The position numbers and the translations under genes were made by a program. A stretch of 64,000 nt of DNA from Symsagittifera roscoffensis (Eukaryota > Xenacoelomorpha > Acoela > Convolutidae): the NCBI RefSeq assembly GCF_963678635.1, contig NC_087070.1:20443461-20507460 (forward strand), written 5' to 3'. Below are positions 12,101 to 27,100 of the stretch, one piece after another. Each line of letters begins with the position of its first letter. The stretch's first letter is position 1. The notes under the pieces were generated by a model, which did no database searches, had not been told where the DNA came from, and was given only the letters and a program-made list of their open reading frames with translations.

Positions 12101-15100
12101 TAGAAACCATGATGTGTCTGTTAAACTCAAAACCAAGCGAGCATGTTTTTGTGCTCTATTATAAACCCGAGTTTTGGCGTCGCATTGATTGTTTTTGCTC
12201 AAATGTATTTTGTTTCTGTTAAGGTCATTCACGGCCCAGTTAGAACCAACTTACGCTATGGGAGAGGGAGTTGTGGGTAGAATGGTTGCGGGTAGAGGGG
12301 TGCTGGTGGGCTGTACTTCCCCATTGAAGAGAGTGAGGGGGATCACAAGTGGATCCAGTATCCCCTTATCATCTCCGAATACCTTCTTCACCAGTCCACA
12401 ATCACCATGTCCACTTCCTTGGATCCTCTGAAATCAAATCAAGACAGTGAGAGGGGCATCACTTGGCATCACTAGATTATAGGTTTAGCTGGCCTTTTAA
12501 AGACCTTACATATCAGATTTATCTAAATTGACAATGGTCTGTTGAATAAATTCTGATATGAAGACACAGTTTGTTATAATGATTATTATTTAGTATTTTA
12601 CAAAAAAGATTCGGCTAACAGGAGTAAGTTAAACTAAATGAACATGGGACGTGTAGGTATAGCGCGCAAAATTTTTCAAACGGGACAGAGGCGGCTCTTT
12701 GAAGATAAATACTTGGTGGAACTTTTTAAAAGCCAACCTTTTCCTTGTCGAAAACCGATAATGGACCCATTTAGCGAAAGATTTTAGGCCAACCGTGTGG
12801 GCCAAAATTCTGGAGTGATCCTAGCTTACAAGGTTTTCTGCATTTTTTGATGGCTATGGAATTTCTATAAAACAAAAAATGTCCTGCTTTTTCCGGATTT
12901 TTAAGGATACCCAAGGCATCTTCTGAACTTTCTGAAGGTCCCATTCAGTTATATATAATTTCATTAAATAAAGCCAAAGCAAGAGAAATTTATAATATTA
13001 AATTGGTTTTCAAGCTATGCGCACTACAAAATTGCTAAAGTTTTTATTGTTTAACAGTTGAAGAGCACCAGCTTGAGCAAAAACTGAAGGCTATTCAGCA
13101 TATTGAAAGTGCCACAAAAGCAAGCGAACTTTCCGATTCTTGAGAAGTATATGTTTGTCAAAATTTTATTTGAGTTGTGAAAAATTTCTCCTTGTGATGC
13201 TTTGTTATACGAATATCTGATAGAGTAGCTGAAAAAGAGGAAATAATGCAATGCTCCAAACCAAAACCTAGTAAAAACAACATAAAAACAAGTCAGAGAT
13301 TTGAAGACATATCAGGTAGCATGATTCATCATAGCTTGTTCTAATTTAAACAGTCGTTCAATTAAGCGACCGATCAATCAAAAACATTATGTCTACCAAA
13401 AAGTTTTTCTGAAAAATTCCAAATCACTAGGTAGTTTTCTCTTAAATTTAACAAAAAATCAGCAAAATCTAAGAAAAAATGGTTGTATTTTAGAATAATA
13501 CATATAACAATTATAACAAGACTACTCGTATCAGGGCGAAGCCCTGAATGTTCCGACTGCCTTTTAAGGTTTTCTGGAGCAGTAATAGCATCAAAAAATT
13601 AAATGTAAGAAAAAATTAAATGAAAATTTTTTTTTCTAAAGTTTGATTTTTTTTGTGAATGCCATACAAAGTATAAAAGGATAGATTTCGCTCCTTGTAA
13701 CAAATCAATTATGGCAAATAAGCTTCTTTCAACAAATTTGGAACGACTTTGAGACGGATTAACTCTCCGCTTACGCGTTAATAGCGCGAAATATATCGCG
13801 CGTTAATTGTCCCAAATTGGCCAAAATGGCAATTTTCAAACCCCCATAACTTTACGAAAAATGATCACAGGTGAAATATCTTTTCAAATTTGAGCCCAGG
13901 ACAACAAAACCTTTCGAATGATATAAAAAATTCCGTCGAAAATGGCTAGTTAAAAAGTCGAAATCTGTCTGAAGAAAAAAAAAACCCACCCCGAGCACAA
14001 ATATTCCGTTACTTTCGTATCGAAAGTCGGAACAATAAAGAACAAACAAACGGTTTTTTTCTTTATTTTTAAATTTTAAATAAACAGCAACATATACCAA
14101 ATCTTGCCTTACCGTACGTATTTACTTCTCAGCTTTCGAAAAACTGCATTATAACTAGTAATCGAAGATTAGAGTGAATAGTTCTGATAACGAGTTAGAC
14201 CCCCTATTTTGAGGGCTATTCTCATGCGCAAAGGACCGACTGAATGCGCGAACAATTTCAATTAATCTACGCCCTTGAAAATGTTCAAAACTGGCTGAAT
14301 TTATTGCTCTATTGTTTCGATTTCTTGAACACCGAGCTGTGAGCTGTGATTGGATGACTAGGTGATTGCGCACTGTCCTTCTCCCTCCCCCTATTTTCAC
14401 TTGCTAGAACGAATGTACTTGAAATCGGTAACTATGCTTTTATTTCCCGTACACATCTTTTCCTACAAATCTGTAAGAAATAAGTTCAGTTAGTGCAGTC
14501 ACTTTCACTTGTAGGGTGACATGCTCGAAATTTTGAAGACCTAACCGAAACTTTTTATACTTCATTTAAGATAGTAATTAATTTTTGAAATAAAGTTTTT
14601 TAAACATAACAAGACTACTCGTATCAGGGCGAAGCCCTGAATGTTCCGACTGCCTTTTAAGGTTTATGGAGCAGTAATAACATTAAAAAATTAAAAGTAA
14701 TAAAACAAAACTAAAATTTTTTTTGTAAAATATGAAATTTTTTATGAAAATCATCCCATCCCCCCACACGCCATTTAACGTACAAAAATATAGATTTCGC
14801 TCCTTGTAACAAATCAATTATGGCAAATAAGCTTCTTCCAACCAATTTGGAACGATTTTTAAGACGGATTAACTCTCCGCTTACGCGTTAATAGCGCGAA
14901 ATATATCGCGCGTTAATTGTCCCAAATTGGCCAAAATGGCAATCTTTAAACCCCCATAACTTTACGAAAAGTGATCACAGGTGAAATATCTTTTCAAATT
15001 CAAGCTCAAGACAACAATACCTTTCGAATGATAAAAAAAAATTCCGTCAAAAATGGCTAGTTAAAAAGTCGAAATTTGTCTGAAGAAAAAAAAACCCCAC

Positions 15101-18100
15101 CCGGAGCACAAATATTCCGTTACTTTCGTATCAAAAGTCGGAACAAAAAAGAAGTTTGTATTATCTGGTACGGTTTTTGTTCCGACTTTCGATACGAAAG
15201 TAACGGAATATTTGTGCTCGGGGTGGGTTTTTTTCTTCAGACAAATTTCGACTTTTTAACTAGCCATTTTCGACGGAATTTTTTTAATATCATTCGAAAA
15301 GTATTGTTGCCATGAGCTTAAATTTGAAAAGATATTTCACCTGTGATCGTTTTTCGTAAAGTTATGAGGGTTTAAAGATTGCCATTTTGACCAATTTGGG
15401 ACAATTAACGCGCGATATAATTCGCGCTATTAACGCGTAAGCGGAGATTTAATCCGTCTTAGAAATCGTTCCAAATTGGTTGAAGGAAGCTTATTTGCTA
15501 TAATTGATTTGTTACAAGGAACGAAATTTCTCCTTTTGTACTTCATATGGCGTGTGGGGGGATGGTTTTCATAAAAAATTTCAAATTTTAGAAAATAAAT
15601 TTTCATTTTATTTTATTTCATTTAATTTTTTCTTTTTAATACTGCTCCATAAACCTTAAAAGGCAGTCGGAACATTCAGGGCTTCACCCTGATACGAGCA
15701 GTCTTGTTTTTTTTTGGGTTTTAATTTTAATTTAACGCAATTGTTATCATAATTAAAAGTTGTTCTGTTGGTAGTAAATTTACCTACCAATGTTTTGGGA
15801 AGGATCGGTCAAAAAACTTTGAGTTTCAAAATTTAATAGTTTTGTAGCTTCCGTTTTTTTTCGGCTTAGCGAGGGTCGATCCAATCTTTGGCGCCTTAGT
15901 GGCCGCTCAGTAAATGATTTTAGAATGCATTTTAGGGCTACCAAGATATGAGTTTTTTGTAGATGTAATTTTTTAAACTTTTTTCAATTTTTTTTTTGCA
16001 ATTTACTTCTTCAAACTTCTGCCTTTTCTTGTACTCACTATCTTATAATGCAGTGTTTGATGCGTATATCTAGTATTGCGGAGCTCAGCTTCGCTCTGTG
16101 TTTTTACTCGCATATATCTTGTACTCAAATACTGCAAAACTAAAATTCGTTTATTTTGTACTGAATAAAACTTAATTTTCGAAATTTTTGTCGGGAGCAA
16201 GTTTCATAGAATTTTTTTGGTGTCTACTTTGATATCAAATGTAAATATTTTTTGTCAACATAGACACATTAACTACTTTTTCCCCAGATTAGGCAGAGAT
16301 CTGTTGAACGCCTCCCCCGCTTACCGAGAATTGTTCGGTCAATCTTTCGTACACTGTCTTGGGCTGCTTTCCGTCGTAGATGAAGTGAAGTCCAGGGGCG
16401 AATCTGAGTCCGGTGTGTTTCAAGCTTATCTGGTGACCCCCATAGCCATGGCCCTCACATTCCCCTCCCCCACCTATGTCTACACAGAAGATGTATGTAA
16501 ACGTATTCTGTCACATTTATGGATATAGGCCTTGATAGTGCCCTCGATCGCTTGACAGATTAGAATCTCAGACCATTTATCCGCCATGGGAAACGGCCAA
16601 CAGGAGGAAAACTGCTGTAAAGTCCCTGCTTATAGAATACATGCTACTTTTTTGGTTATTTTTTCTGGGCTTGATAATATTGCTTCACACCTTTATGCAA
16701 TGTCGAACCATAAAATGTGCAATCTATGGAGACAATGCTTCCATTTATTTTTTCGAAAAACCACTCATAGTAGCTATTTAACTGACAAATTGATTATATT
16801 ACAAATGGTTTCTTTTAGTATAGCATGCATTTCCTATAAATTTTGCCATACAAATATAATCGAACTACAAAAAGTGCAAACTATGGAAACAATGCTTACA
16901 TTTATTTTTCTTTTCGAAAAAAACACTCGTGGTCAGGTGCGGATTTAGGGGAGGGGCGGACGCCCCCTCTCAGGGATTCGACCACCTGCCGACCCAAAGG
17001 GTCCCCCCTTTTTACTATTTTGAAATATCCATTTTTGGCTGACGGACCTGAAAATTTTTCTAAGGGCGTCATCATTTTCAAAACGTCTTTTTTGGCCTAG
17101 TTTTCAAAATTTTGCCTGCGGCGCAGAAAATTTGGACAAAACGCGGTCTTTATAATGCTTTGGGAGAGCTCGGAAAATCAATTTGATCGACATAAAGAAA
17201 AAAGGTCGACAAAATTTTCAATTTTTTATTGAAAATTGGCCCCCTCGAGAAAATCCTAGATCCGCCCCTGCTCATGGTAGCTACAAAAAGGAGACAATTT
17301 GATTATTGGAAATGTTTTCTTATAATGCAAATTTTGCCATACAAAATATTTATGGTGCTGACTATGAAAACAAACTTTATATAAAGAAGTATTTTCAAAT
17401 CTAATCATGTTGAATCTCTGAAGTTTTAACAAAAATGCGTTTTTTCTGCTGATTTTTTTCTTGCAGCATTAAAAGTCATCATCAAATGTTTCTGTTGTTT
17501 TGCATTTGTTGTCATTCATCATTTTTGCTGTTTATTTTTTAGTTTATAAAATTTTTAAATCTCAGCAAACTTTAAGTTTGCAATTTCTGGTGCTGCTAAA
17601 TATTTTTCTGTTTCATTTGCAGAATTACTGCTGTAGGTGTTTTCAATTTTGTCTCGTTAGCTCACTGGTGGTTAGCTTGAAGGCAACGGATTTAGTCTTG
17701 TGCTCAAAAATTTTGAACTTTTCACTGGCCACCACTTCATGAGTGAGCAGTCCGAGAGTATCATTTGTAGCTACTTCAAGCATATCTTTAGGTTTTTGGC
17801 AGCTTTTCTTTTTACCACCATCACAATTGGGTTCAAAGTAAAATGAAATGTTGTGCCAAAATTCTCATAGAAATCACACACGGCAAACTTTATGGTTTCA
17901 TAGAATCAAACGCGGCACTATTCATGGTTTATTCCAACCAGAGAAGCCACGTTATATGGAGTTACGCCAGAAGTTACTATACCATTGAAAAAACTTGTTT
18001 TTAGGGTCATTCGATTTTGTTTCCATTGTGCAATCATTTTTTTTGGACCAATTATGGAATTTTCCTTGTCCCGGGTTGACAAAAATGCTTACCATTTAAT

Positions 18101-21100
18101 TCCATGCTATGGAAAAGATGTTTATCATGCAATCTGATACAATTCCATAGAGCAAAAAACATTGGATGAAAGTCACATGATAAGCTTTTTTTTCGTACAA
18201 TTGAATTTGGAATTGTATGAGAAGCATTTCTTCCTTGTAATTTTTTTTGTGTTTCGCCCTGAACACAAAAACTAAAAATTTAATCAAATGAGAAATCCAA
18301 CAAGTTAAACGGCATTGAATTGCTGATAGTACTGGTTGCCAAGTTCTTTCAAAATTATAACAAAAAATGTAACTCTATATATATGGCTACGAGGCCTCTG
18401 TTTCGAAAAACTCAGAAGTTGAAAATATTGTAATTTTAAAACGTTTAAACTCGGCCATCACAGAGAATCTTGAATGTGACTCATGATTCTTTTATGTATA
18501 AAAAGTTGCGTGGACTACGTTATAAGCAAAAATTTGAAAGTTTTGCATGCAAAAAATTTTTTGTTCGCAAAACTGTTATAGCGACTAAAAAATTGTTCCT
18601 CAGATTTGAAGATTTTTTGTTCGTAAAAATCTTTGAGCGACTAAAAACATGTTCTCCAGTTTATGCTTATCATACAATTTGTATAAATCGAAATCTTATG
18701 ATGAGCATTTTTTCCATAGACTGCATGCATGGAATCGTATGATAAGCATTTTTTTTGCTTTGCATGGAAATGTGATGCATCCATATTCTGGATAACATAT
18801 TCTGATCCATACGGTTAAACTTCACATATTTGCAGTGCAACGTTTGGATTAGGACAAAAGTTGTGGCAAATGTTTGATATTAGTTGTTCACATTCTTTTC
18901 GAAACCATGTTAAAAACTTTTTTTAGCAAACAGAACTATACAATTTGGCCCATGTGAACAATCTCCCCCCTTAACAGACCAAGTGAACAATCTCCCCCCC
19001 CTAAAATTAAATGGCAAATTCAAGATAAGGCCTGCATGCACTATATTCAAATCTATTAGGCTGAAAAATATTACTTTTTATCAAGTGAAGTTTCTCCCCC
19101 TAAATTGATTTAGGGGGGAGATTATTCACTTGGTCCAACAGTTTTTCTTATTCTCAGAGTTTTTTTACGAGTTTGCGAGACAAACTGAAAGATAGCATAA
19201 CTTTAACGAGAATAAAATTACTTAAGCTACTCTTAAAATCCACATTCTGGTTTTCAAGGCAAATTTGAAACCAAAAAACATTAGTTTTGTAGTTGTCACT
19301 TTCAGCTTTACAAAACTGCCCTGATTGAGATATTTTATTAATTGTCAGAGTTTCAAAATTGCACCAAAAGCCAATCCGCAGCTAAAAAATTATAGCTCGA
19401 CAGAATTTTTAGTCGCGCTAAATTTCAGTCGCAACCGTTTGTAAATTGATTGCAAAACACCCTGAAAGTTAGTCGGAAAGTCTTGATGTGGTCGCAGACC
19501 ATCTGAGAACGATAAAGGGCTGCACGTTGTTATCTCAAACAAAAGTTTCAGATAAGAAATCTCCTTATTAAAATACAGATTGGTTGGTAATAAATCACAT
19601 CTGTTGAAAAGAATCTTAGGTGACGAGATTTTGCGATCAATTTTCTAGCAACTTATTCAATGTTTTTTTTTTGGAAAAAAATTAAAATAGTTTTATAACT
19701 GACAATGGTTTTTGGAACTGTTTCCTTACAGTCAAGAAACACTGCTTTCGGTATTGTTTGAAAGCTTTCGCAACAACAAAAGGCTATACACCGTAAAAGG
19801 TGTGACTTCGCTTCACCTTCAGTTTATAAATCGATGATTAAAAAAAGTTTAATTCAGGTTTTCCGTATAACCAGTACTCTACAGTCAAAATGAGTTCACG
19901 CGCGGATTACAATCGGGTTCGGATATAATCCTTTTTCAAAAAAAATCTTAATTTGCTCAGCCTCATTTAAAATATATCAGAATGCCTTAAACTGGATTAT
20001 CATTGGATTGGAAAAACAAAAAAACAGCATTTAAAACCCCCTTGATACAAACACTTCCTTTTTATTCACCTCATTTCACACGCACATCTATCCTCGCGCA
20101 CAACCATCCTTTGCGTTGTGCAATAACCATTACTCATTTCCAAAAACCACAATGGCAATTACTTAAACTTTTGGATCTACTTAACAAATTCCCTCCTTTC
20201 AAGAAAAGAATTTTCGACCTATCACACTGCAGCAAAACTAGATTTCTCTAAGTTAATTAAGTATATAATTGGCATATTTATCTAGTTCTAGTACTAATGT
20301 GCTCTAACGTTTATTTACTGCTTTGGTTAGGATGGAAAAGATTCTTCAGTAGATGTCATAGGGACGAGATTAGAAAATATCCAAAGCTTTTGCAATAAAA
20401 TATATATTTATGATGGCTCATCCCTAAATATAGCCCCACATGCCCACAACCGAATTCCCTCTCCGACAAAAATTCCTATGTGAAGTATCTGTGAATTACC
20501 AGTACAATATCTTACCGTCTTGCAGTACTTCTACGCTATCAACAATTGACATATTTGTTATGACGCATTAATTAAACACCAGCGAAAAGCGATGTAGCTT
20601 TTGGGCGACCATTGCTCATTTGAATGCTTATGTGTTTAAAGATGAGAACTTCGATTGCTCAACTTATCTAACTAGGGCTTTTTAAAATAATTCTTTTTAT
20701 GGCGCAGTCAGAAGCTTCGAACCTACGAGGACTGGAATTCTTCTGGATGCACTCAACTAATGAAATCTCTCGTGATTGGAAAAAATGGACAGAACAGTTC
20801 CATCTCATAATCATAGCAAAAGAACGCGAACTTATTCACGCTGCGATTCCCGAACAGCCCGGAGAGATCAAAGATGCTACGCAGCGACAAAACCGGGAGG
20901 AGTAATATACAGCAGTAAGTAAAAAGACGCCGAAAAGATGACCTGAGCAAAACTAACGGACTTCAAATCGTAATATTGATAAAAAACATAAATATGAGCT
21001 TCACCTAGCGTTAGCTTTGCGCTGTAAATATGCTTTGCTCAAAAAACCCCATGATCTTTGATAGCAACTCCGCAGAACTTTGGTAGCTGCTTAAAACAAT

Positions 21101-24100
21101 CATCGCAGCGGTAACAAATTTTACATACGAGCGTTTCAAACTTTTTAGTAGACGTCCGAAAGACAACAAATGTCTGAAAACGTTTCATGAAATAATAAAG
21201 TAATTAGCAAAAAGATGTAGGTTGAGAGAACTAGAGGCAGAGCTGGTAAGGGACATCTTCATTACAAATATGAGATTCAAAAAAATCTCTGTAGAGAACT
21301 TTTATCTCCCTAAAAAATGCTAACCTCTGTACTCGTCCACAAAAAGGAAACCCGATTTCATCAACAGTGAGTCAAAACCTCAGATGCATATTTCCCAAAC
21401 AGTAACACAAATGTGAAAATTGAACTGGTCGTTAACATATCAGAAAGCCAGAAGAAAACTGCGGGCAATCATTCAAAATGGTCACCTTATAGTATGCCCA
21501 GTTAGAGTTAAATCACCCAACAACTGTGGACGGAAAGGTCAATTTGCAAAACACTGTGGACGCGGAGGAAGATTGCATGTACAAACTAACATCGTTAACC
21601 AAACAAATATATATACCAAAAACGCAACTCAACGCGAGGACACAAAGACAGATCCCAAATTAGTTGTTAATCCAGAAAATCCTTAAAAATTGGCCATCGA
21701 AAAAGAAACTGAAATCAATGATATACGGGACAGCGTAGAAGACGGCATTAGAACAATATTCTCCCGGGAAGGCCATGAATTAAAAAAACTTTGTAGGTAT
21801 TCTTAGAAGATAATAAGCCGTTTGAGACCGAAATTCAGTCTGACTCAGCCAACCCGGTATCATTCAAAAAAGAGGACTTCGTACATGATTTTAGAACCAA
21901 AGACCACTCTTTGAAGATAGAGCCGGTGAATCAAACCACAAAGCGAGTATACCAAGAGATTTTGTGGTATTATAGATAAGATAGGAAAAATAGTATTGAA
22001 GATTCAGTCAAAAGGATAATAGGCAATTGACCAGAGGCTTTGTCTACCCAAGGGAGCCGAGAGAAACTTATTGGGCTACGACATCCTACTTATTTCGAGC
22101 ATAAAATTTTACCATTTTCCAGTCCCCTGAACAAAAAAAAGCCATATTTGCCAAATTCAAGTCAACAGCACTCCGGAACTGTAAGAAAACCAATTTGAGT
22201 CCGATGAACCTACCAGCGCATCCGTCGAGAACACCCAACAAAATGAGTTTAGAAAGTTTATCCTTAAACAGTTACTAATTGTTATTACAATTATAGGTCG
22301 ATATAAAAACTCTTAGATAAATTTTTAATTTATTGAGCCTTTGAGACCTATTAAGTCCAAGAGAAATCGAAGTCCTGTACACTTACTTTCAGAAGCAAAA
22401 ATATCCGTCGAACAACTCGTAAAAGACAAGCTCATAGAAAAACTATCTTTTCGTTCATCAGTCTTATAGTAGTAACTGCTAAACGGGATGGTTCAGTCAA
22501 GTTAGCTCTTAATTCGAAGATGTTAAACGAACAAATATACAGAAACCGCTCTTCTAGTCAACGTAGCTCTCACAATTAGCGAAAATACTGCAAACTTGGT
22601 CCACTATCTTCTAAGGCATGCAACCAATGTAATTTTAATACTTTGAGCGCAGACATAACGGGTTCAGACCGTTTTAAAATTAGGTTTTAAGGGTTGGGCG
22701 ACATGACCAACGAATTTTAGCGTATCCAAGCACCCATTGCTACCCTAATAGCTACTACTGGAACAGCCTGTTATAACAGTGAAAGAGTTTAAAAATTGTT
22801 GGAATCATTAGTCGACAAAAGCCTAACCATCAAATGGGAAAAGCGAAAATTTTTGTCAAACGATATTAGATTCAAAATCATCAACCTTGGAAGAAAACTT
22901 ATAATAGAATAAGCTGATTTAATCAAATAAATTGAACAAATCAAGATGTGTAAAAGATATTAGATTACTAATAGATTCGATAAACCAGTTCACAAAAATC
23001 CCCAAGTTAGCGACACTCTCATTGCCGTTCAGAAACCTAATGTTAAAATTTGAACACTTTTTTTTCGACGAAATAAAACAAAAAAGCCTTTGGGAAAACA
23101 AAAACTGAAGTTTCTAAAACAGTGATGAACCACTACTTCGATTCATCCGAGAAAACTAGAGTTATATGCGATGAATCGCACACGGGACTTTGTACTCCAA
23201 TTGAGAAAAATCATAATGGCGTATGGAAAACTACATCGATCGCCTTTTGTTTCCTAAATGTAGAAGTGATGAAATAGAGCACAAACAAGTTGAAACTCCC
23301 AGGATTAGTCTGGTCAATGGACCGCTTCCAAAATTATCTATTAAGGTCACAATTCAAGATCCTAGCTGATCATAAAGCACTGATCGGGGCATTAAGAGAC
23401 GATTGGTACACCAAAACCCCCAATGAAGATTAATTAGGTGGGCAGATAAATTACTCCCGTACATTTTTCAGTCGAACACACGCAAGGGAAATATATTAGA
23501 ATCGTGGAAAATCAATCAGACCACCCCACAATTAACCAATACCGATTTTGGAAGATGAGGAAAAATTTCCAAAACGTGGACAGATTTTGCAAGGTGATTG
23601 GTCAAAACCGTGAGAACAAAACTCAGACAGAAATTTAAAGAGAACATTTAGTTGATTATGCAGCTGATTAGCTTCAAGCTATTCATGACACTAGGAATCT
23701 CTACGTTTTTCAAATTTCTCATAGCCTTACAGATTTATTATTTTCTCCGGGTTGTCAAAAAGTTGAAGTTGCAGTAAACATTAACTTTTTTAAAGTCTCT
23801 AAACGATCCAAATCTTTCAGAAAGGAAAATTACTCATACTTCAAATTCTCAGAAACCCCAACTGTAACTATGACCAATTTCCTACCTTCTTCAAAGAAAG
23901 CTGAGCCACAGCCGAAAACTTAAGAATTTCCCTTCAAATGGCTTGAAATCTTTGATACAAGATTTATTGCCGTATAACTGATGAAGACATCAATTTAAAA
24001 AAGATCAAAAAGCTATCCAAGAAAAACTAAATTTTGACTTTGCACAATTGGGATCCTCTTATAAGCACTTTATAGGTAATTTACGAGAAAAGGCAGACTG

Positions 24101-27100
24101 CTTGTTTTTTGACGGCCGCTTAGTTATCTCTACCAGTCTCAGATCGCCGGTGTAAACCAGATTGCATAAAGCGCACCCCGGCCAGTTTGCTATGAAGAGC
24201 CTTGCTTTTCAATATGTATGGTAGCGAAAAACTTATAGAGAGATACAGGCGCAAGCGGAAGACTTTTTTAAGTGCTTCAAGGCTTGTAAGAATGCCTACT
24301 TTACAAACCTGAAAATTAATTCCCGTAATGCAACCAAACCAGGATATGGAATTAGATTTTGCCTGACCTTTACCCACCTCGCAGGATAAAAAGTGTGTGC
24401 TATTTTGCATCGATCATTTTTCAAAATTTCCGTCTGATTAAATCACCTCAAGCAGTCTAGCAAAATATATACAAAAAGAAGTTTCTTAAATTCTACATAG
24501 CGCTTCACGGCATGCCGAGAAATTTTCAACCGGATCGGGAATCCTGATTCACGGCTAAAGTAGTTAGAAAGCTCTGCCAAGAACACGGTATTACCTTATT
24601 CTTTAGACAAGTCGGAGATGATAGAGCCACAGATTTAATAGAACGCTTCATTAGAACAATCGAAGAAAAGTTCTTAGTGATGGCCCAAGGAAAACCGAAA
24701 ACATCTCTTGAAATGGTTATGCTGAAAAATCTAAATTTTTTTAGAAGTGTTAAACAGCAATCCATAGTTTGCATTTCCTTCAAAAAATATTTTTGGCAGG
24801 ACTGCAAACACTACTTGGCATAACCCAGTAAAACCTTCTCTGAAACAAAACCTGATTTGGGACTGAACTGAAATGTTAATTTTTGCTGTGATAAAGAGAC
24901 GCTGATCTGTCGAGACAAGAGAGACGGTTGAAACGCTCTTGATAACATCGAGGATGCGGATCTGGAGAGATCTTGAACGCCACCAAGTGAATTCCAAGAG
25001 CGCAGGATCGTCAGTCAAAGTCTTATGAAACCCAAAAATGAGCAGCTAAGACTCAACAAAATTCAAAACAACATCCGGGTAAGACATCGTTTTTAGAAAA
25101 ATACAAGATGGGAAGAAAAATGAACCATTCTACAGAAAACTTACGGACGAGGATGTTAGATAATATGACCATACGGTAACTCTCTAAAATGAAAAGTCTC
25201 AGGTAAAGCTGATTTAGCTATAAAAAAGACAAAACCTCTACGCCAAGAAGGCCAGTCAGCCCGAGAAATAACTAATAATTGGCAAAACTCTACCCGACCA
25301 AGGGCGCGAGAGAAGCATCAAGAAGTTTTGCATACAAAAGATCCAGACCACGTCAAGCCGCCCGGTATGGACAGGCAACAGTTGAAAATTTGGACAATGT
25401 CCGTCAAGACGCTGCCCTTTATAATTATAGGGAGACGCCCTTTAGAGAAAAAGAGGAGGCATAAAGGCTAGATTTAGCGTACCCCTGGACCGTGAGATTA
25501 CAGAAACAGAACCTGGTCCAAAAAGTGATGAACATTCCTGATTCACCTCCTAACATACAAGCAAAACAAACCTGGAGGCATCGTCAGAAGGTTACTCAAG
25601 TGACCATCGGCTCATTAACGAGATCCAAGAGTTTCTCCGAACCTCCACCCCTCAATCGTCCCCTGAAAAGAAAGATGAAATCCCGATACTGGAACAGCCA
25701 AATCTTACTATCACTGTTTCTTCATCCCCAGCGATCAACTACAGCGACGAATATCCCAGAAGCAATGCAAAGCAAATTTCTTCCACATCCACTGACAATA
25801 CAGCTTCAAAACCTAACCACGCCAATGCTAAAACCGTCTTTCCAATCAGACAAGAGGAAACTATTCATCTGAAATCAAACAGAATCGCCGCTCCTACTAC
25901 GTCCATTCTGAATACTATAGATCTGAACAGCACGCCTCCTACTCGAGGAACCCTGACCAAACCCCAACCAAAGATCGTAACGCTACCAAAACGCGAAGTA
26001 ACAAAGCCTTTGGGGCTTCAGGGCAAACCTTCTAGAGCAGCTAATAGGAAGGCCTCCTCGCCAATTCATTCACTTCCGCCGTCGAAACATTCGGACACAA
26101 TTCGACATAATTCCAGACCAATGAGATCTGGTCAACCGCGAAACCTTCTGAGGGAACGCATTTTCACAAACCTGGTAGAAGGAGACTCGGACAATCGCCC
26201 GGGTGAGCTCGAGACCTCAATGATCGCTACTCCCAGATGAGATCCCCTAGAAGCAGTCACGGCTGAGGAGCCATCCTAGAGTTCAGGAAAATTAGACCTA
26301 TCCCCTGCTTCCGAGTCACATTCAGTGAAAGAGCCTTCTATTCAATAAGATTCCCTAAGGGGAACGACGCTCAGTTCATATCTAGCAACCGTTTTCTTCA
26401 GCCCTACTGACGCCCCAACTCACCACTTTGAAGTAAATCTGTCCCCCATTGAACAGTGGATACAATTGGATTCCCTCGACGATAATTTTGACGTACTAGG
26501 CCGTCGCATTACTAGAAACAAACTGAGGGTATTGTCAATCCAGAAAGCCAAGAGAACCTAATTCTCTAACCGATCTATGGAGCCTGAAAACTGTCCAACA
26601 GCAAACTGATTAACTCTTAAAATCTTAAGATTTTAGTTAGTGTTCATATCGTATTAACCAATTGCCCACGTACCTTCCAAAAATACCCATCTATCCCAGG
26701 TTCAAATACGCATCTAAACCCATCTATACCAAGTTAGTAAACCGCCAGGTGCGTTTGTTTTATGTTTGTTAATCTGCCTACTTACATTCTAGTAGATCCT
26801 GACGTCGTATGACGTTCATAATTTTAACAACCGTTGCTCATTTATGTTAGACATCTTATTGGAGAATAGTCTACCCACTCGTGTTTAACTGTTAACAATG
26901 TTAATCTCGCACAGCTGCACTATCATTGATTGTGGTTTCAAAAAATTGGGTCTGTTCTTACTACCATCATAACTTCTTTTGTCTAAACTACAGGGAAGAA
27001 AGTTTCTGTTGTTCAAACCATTCATTTTGGTGAAAAAATAAGCAAACTTTCGTAGCCTCTCCTATCAGTGAAAAGCAAATGTGATCTCAATCTGAATTGA

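Noticed and set aside
16217-16528. 103-codon plus-strand ORF
   Set aside because: It overlaps exon 5 of the minus-strand gene, whose splice sites, phase and GON-like residues explain the coding signal.
16586-16948. 120-codon plus-strand ORF
   Set aside because: It spans two diverged tandem repeat copies and enters the hAT MITE; no domain and no splice support.
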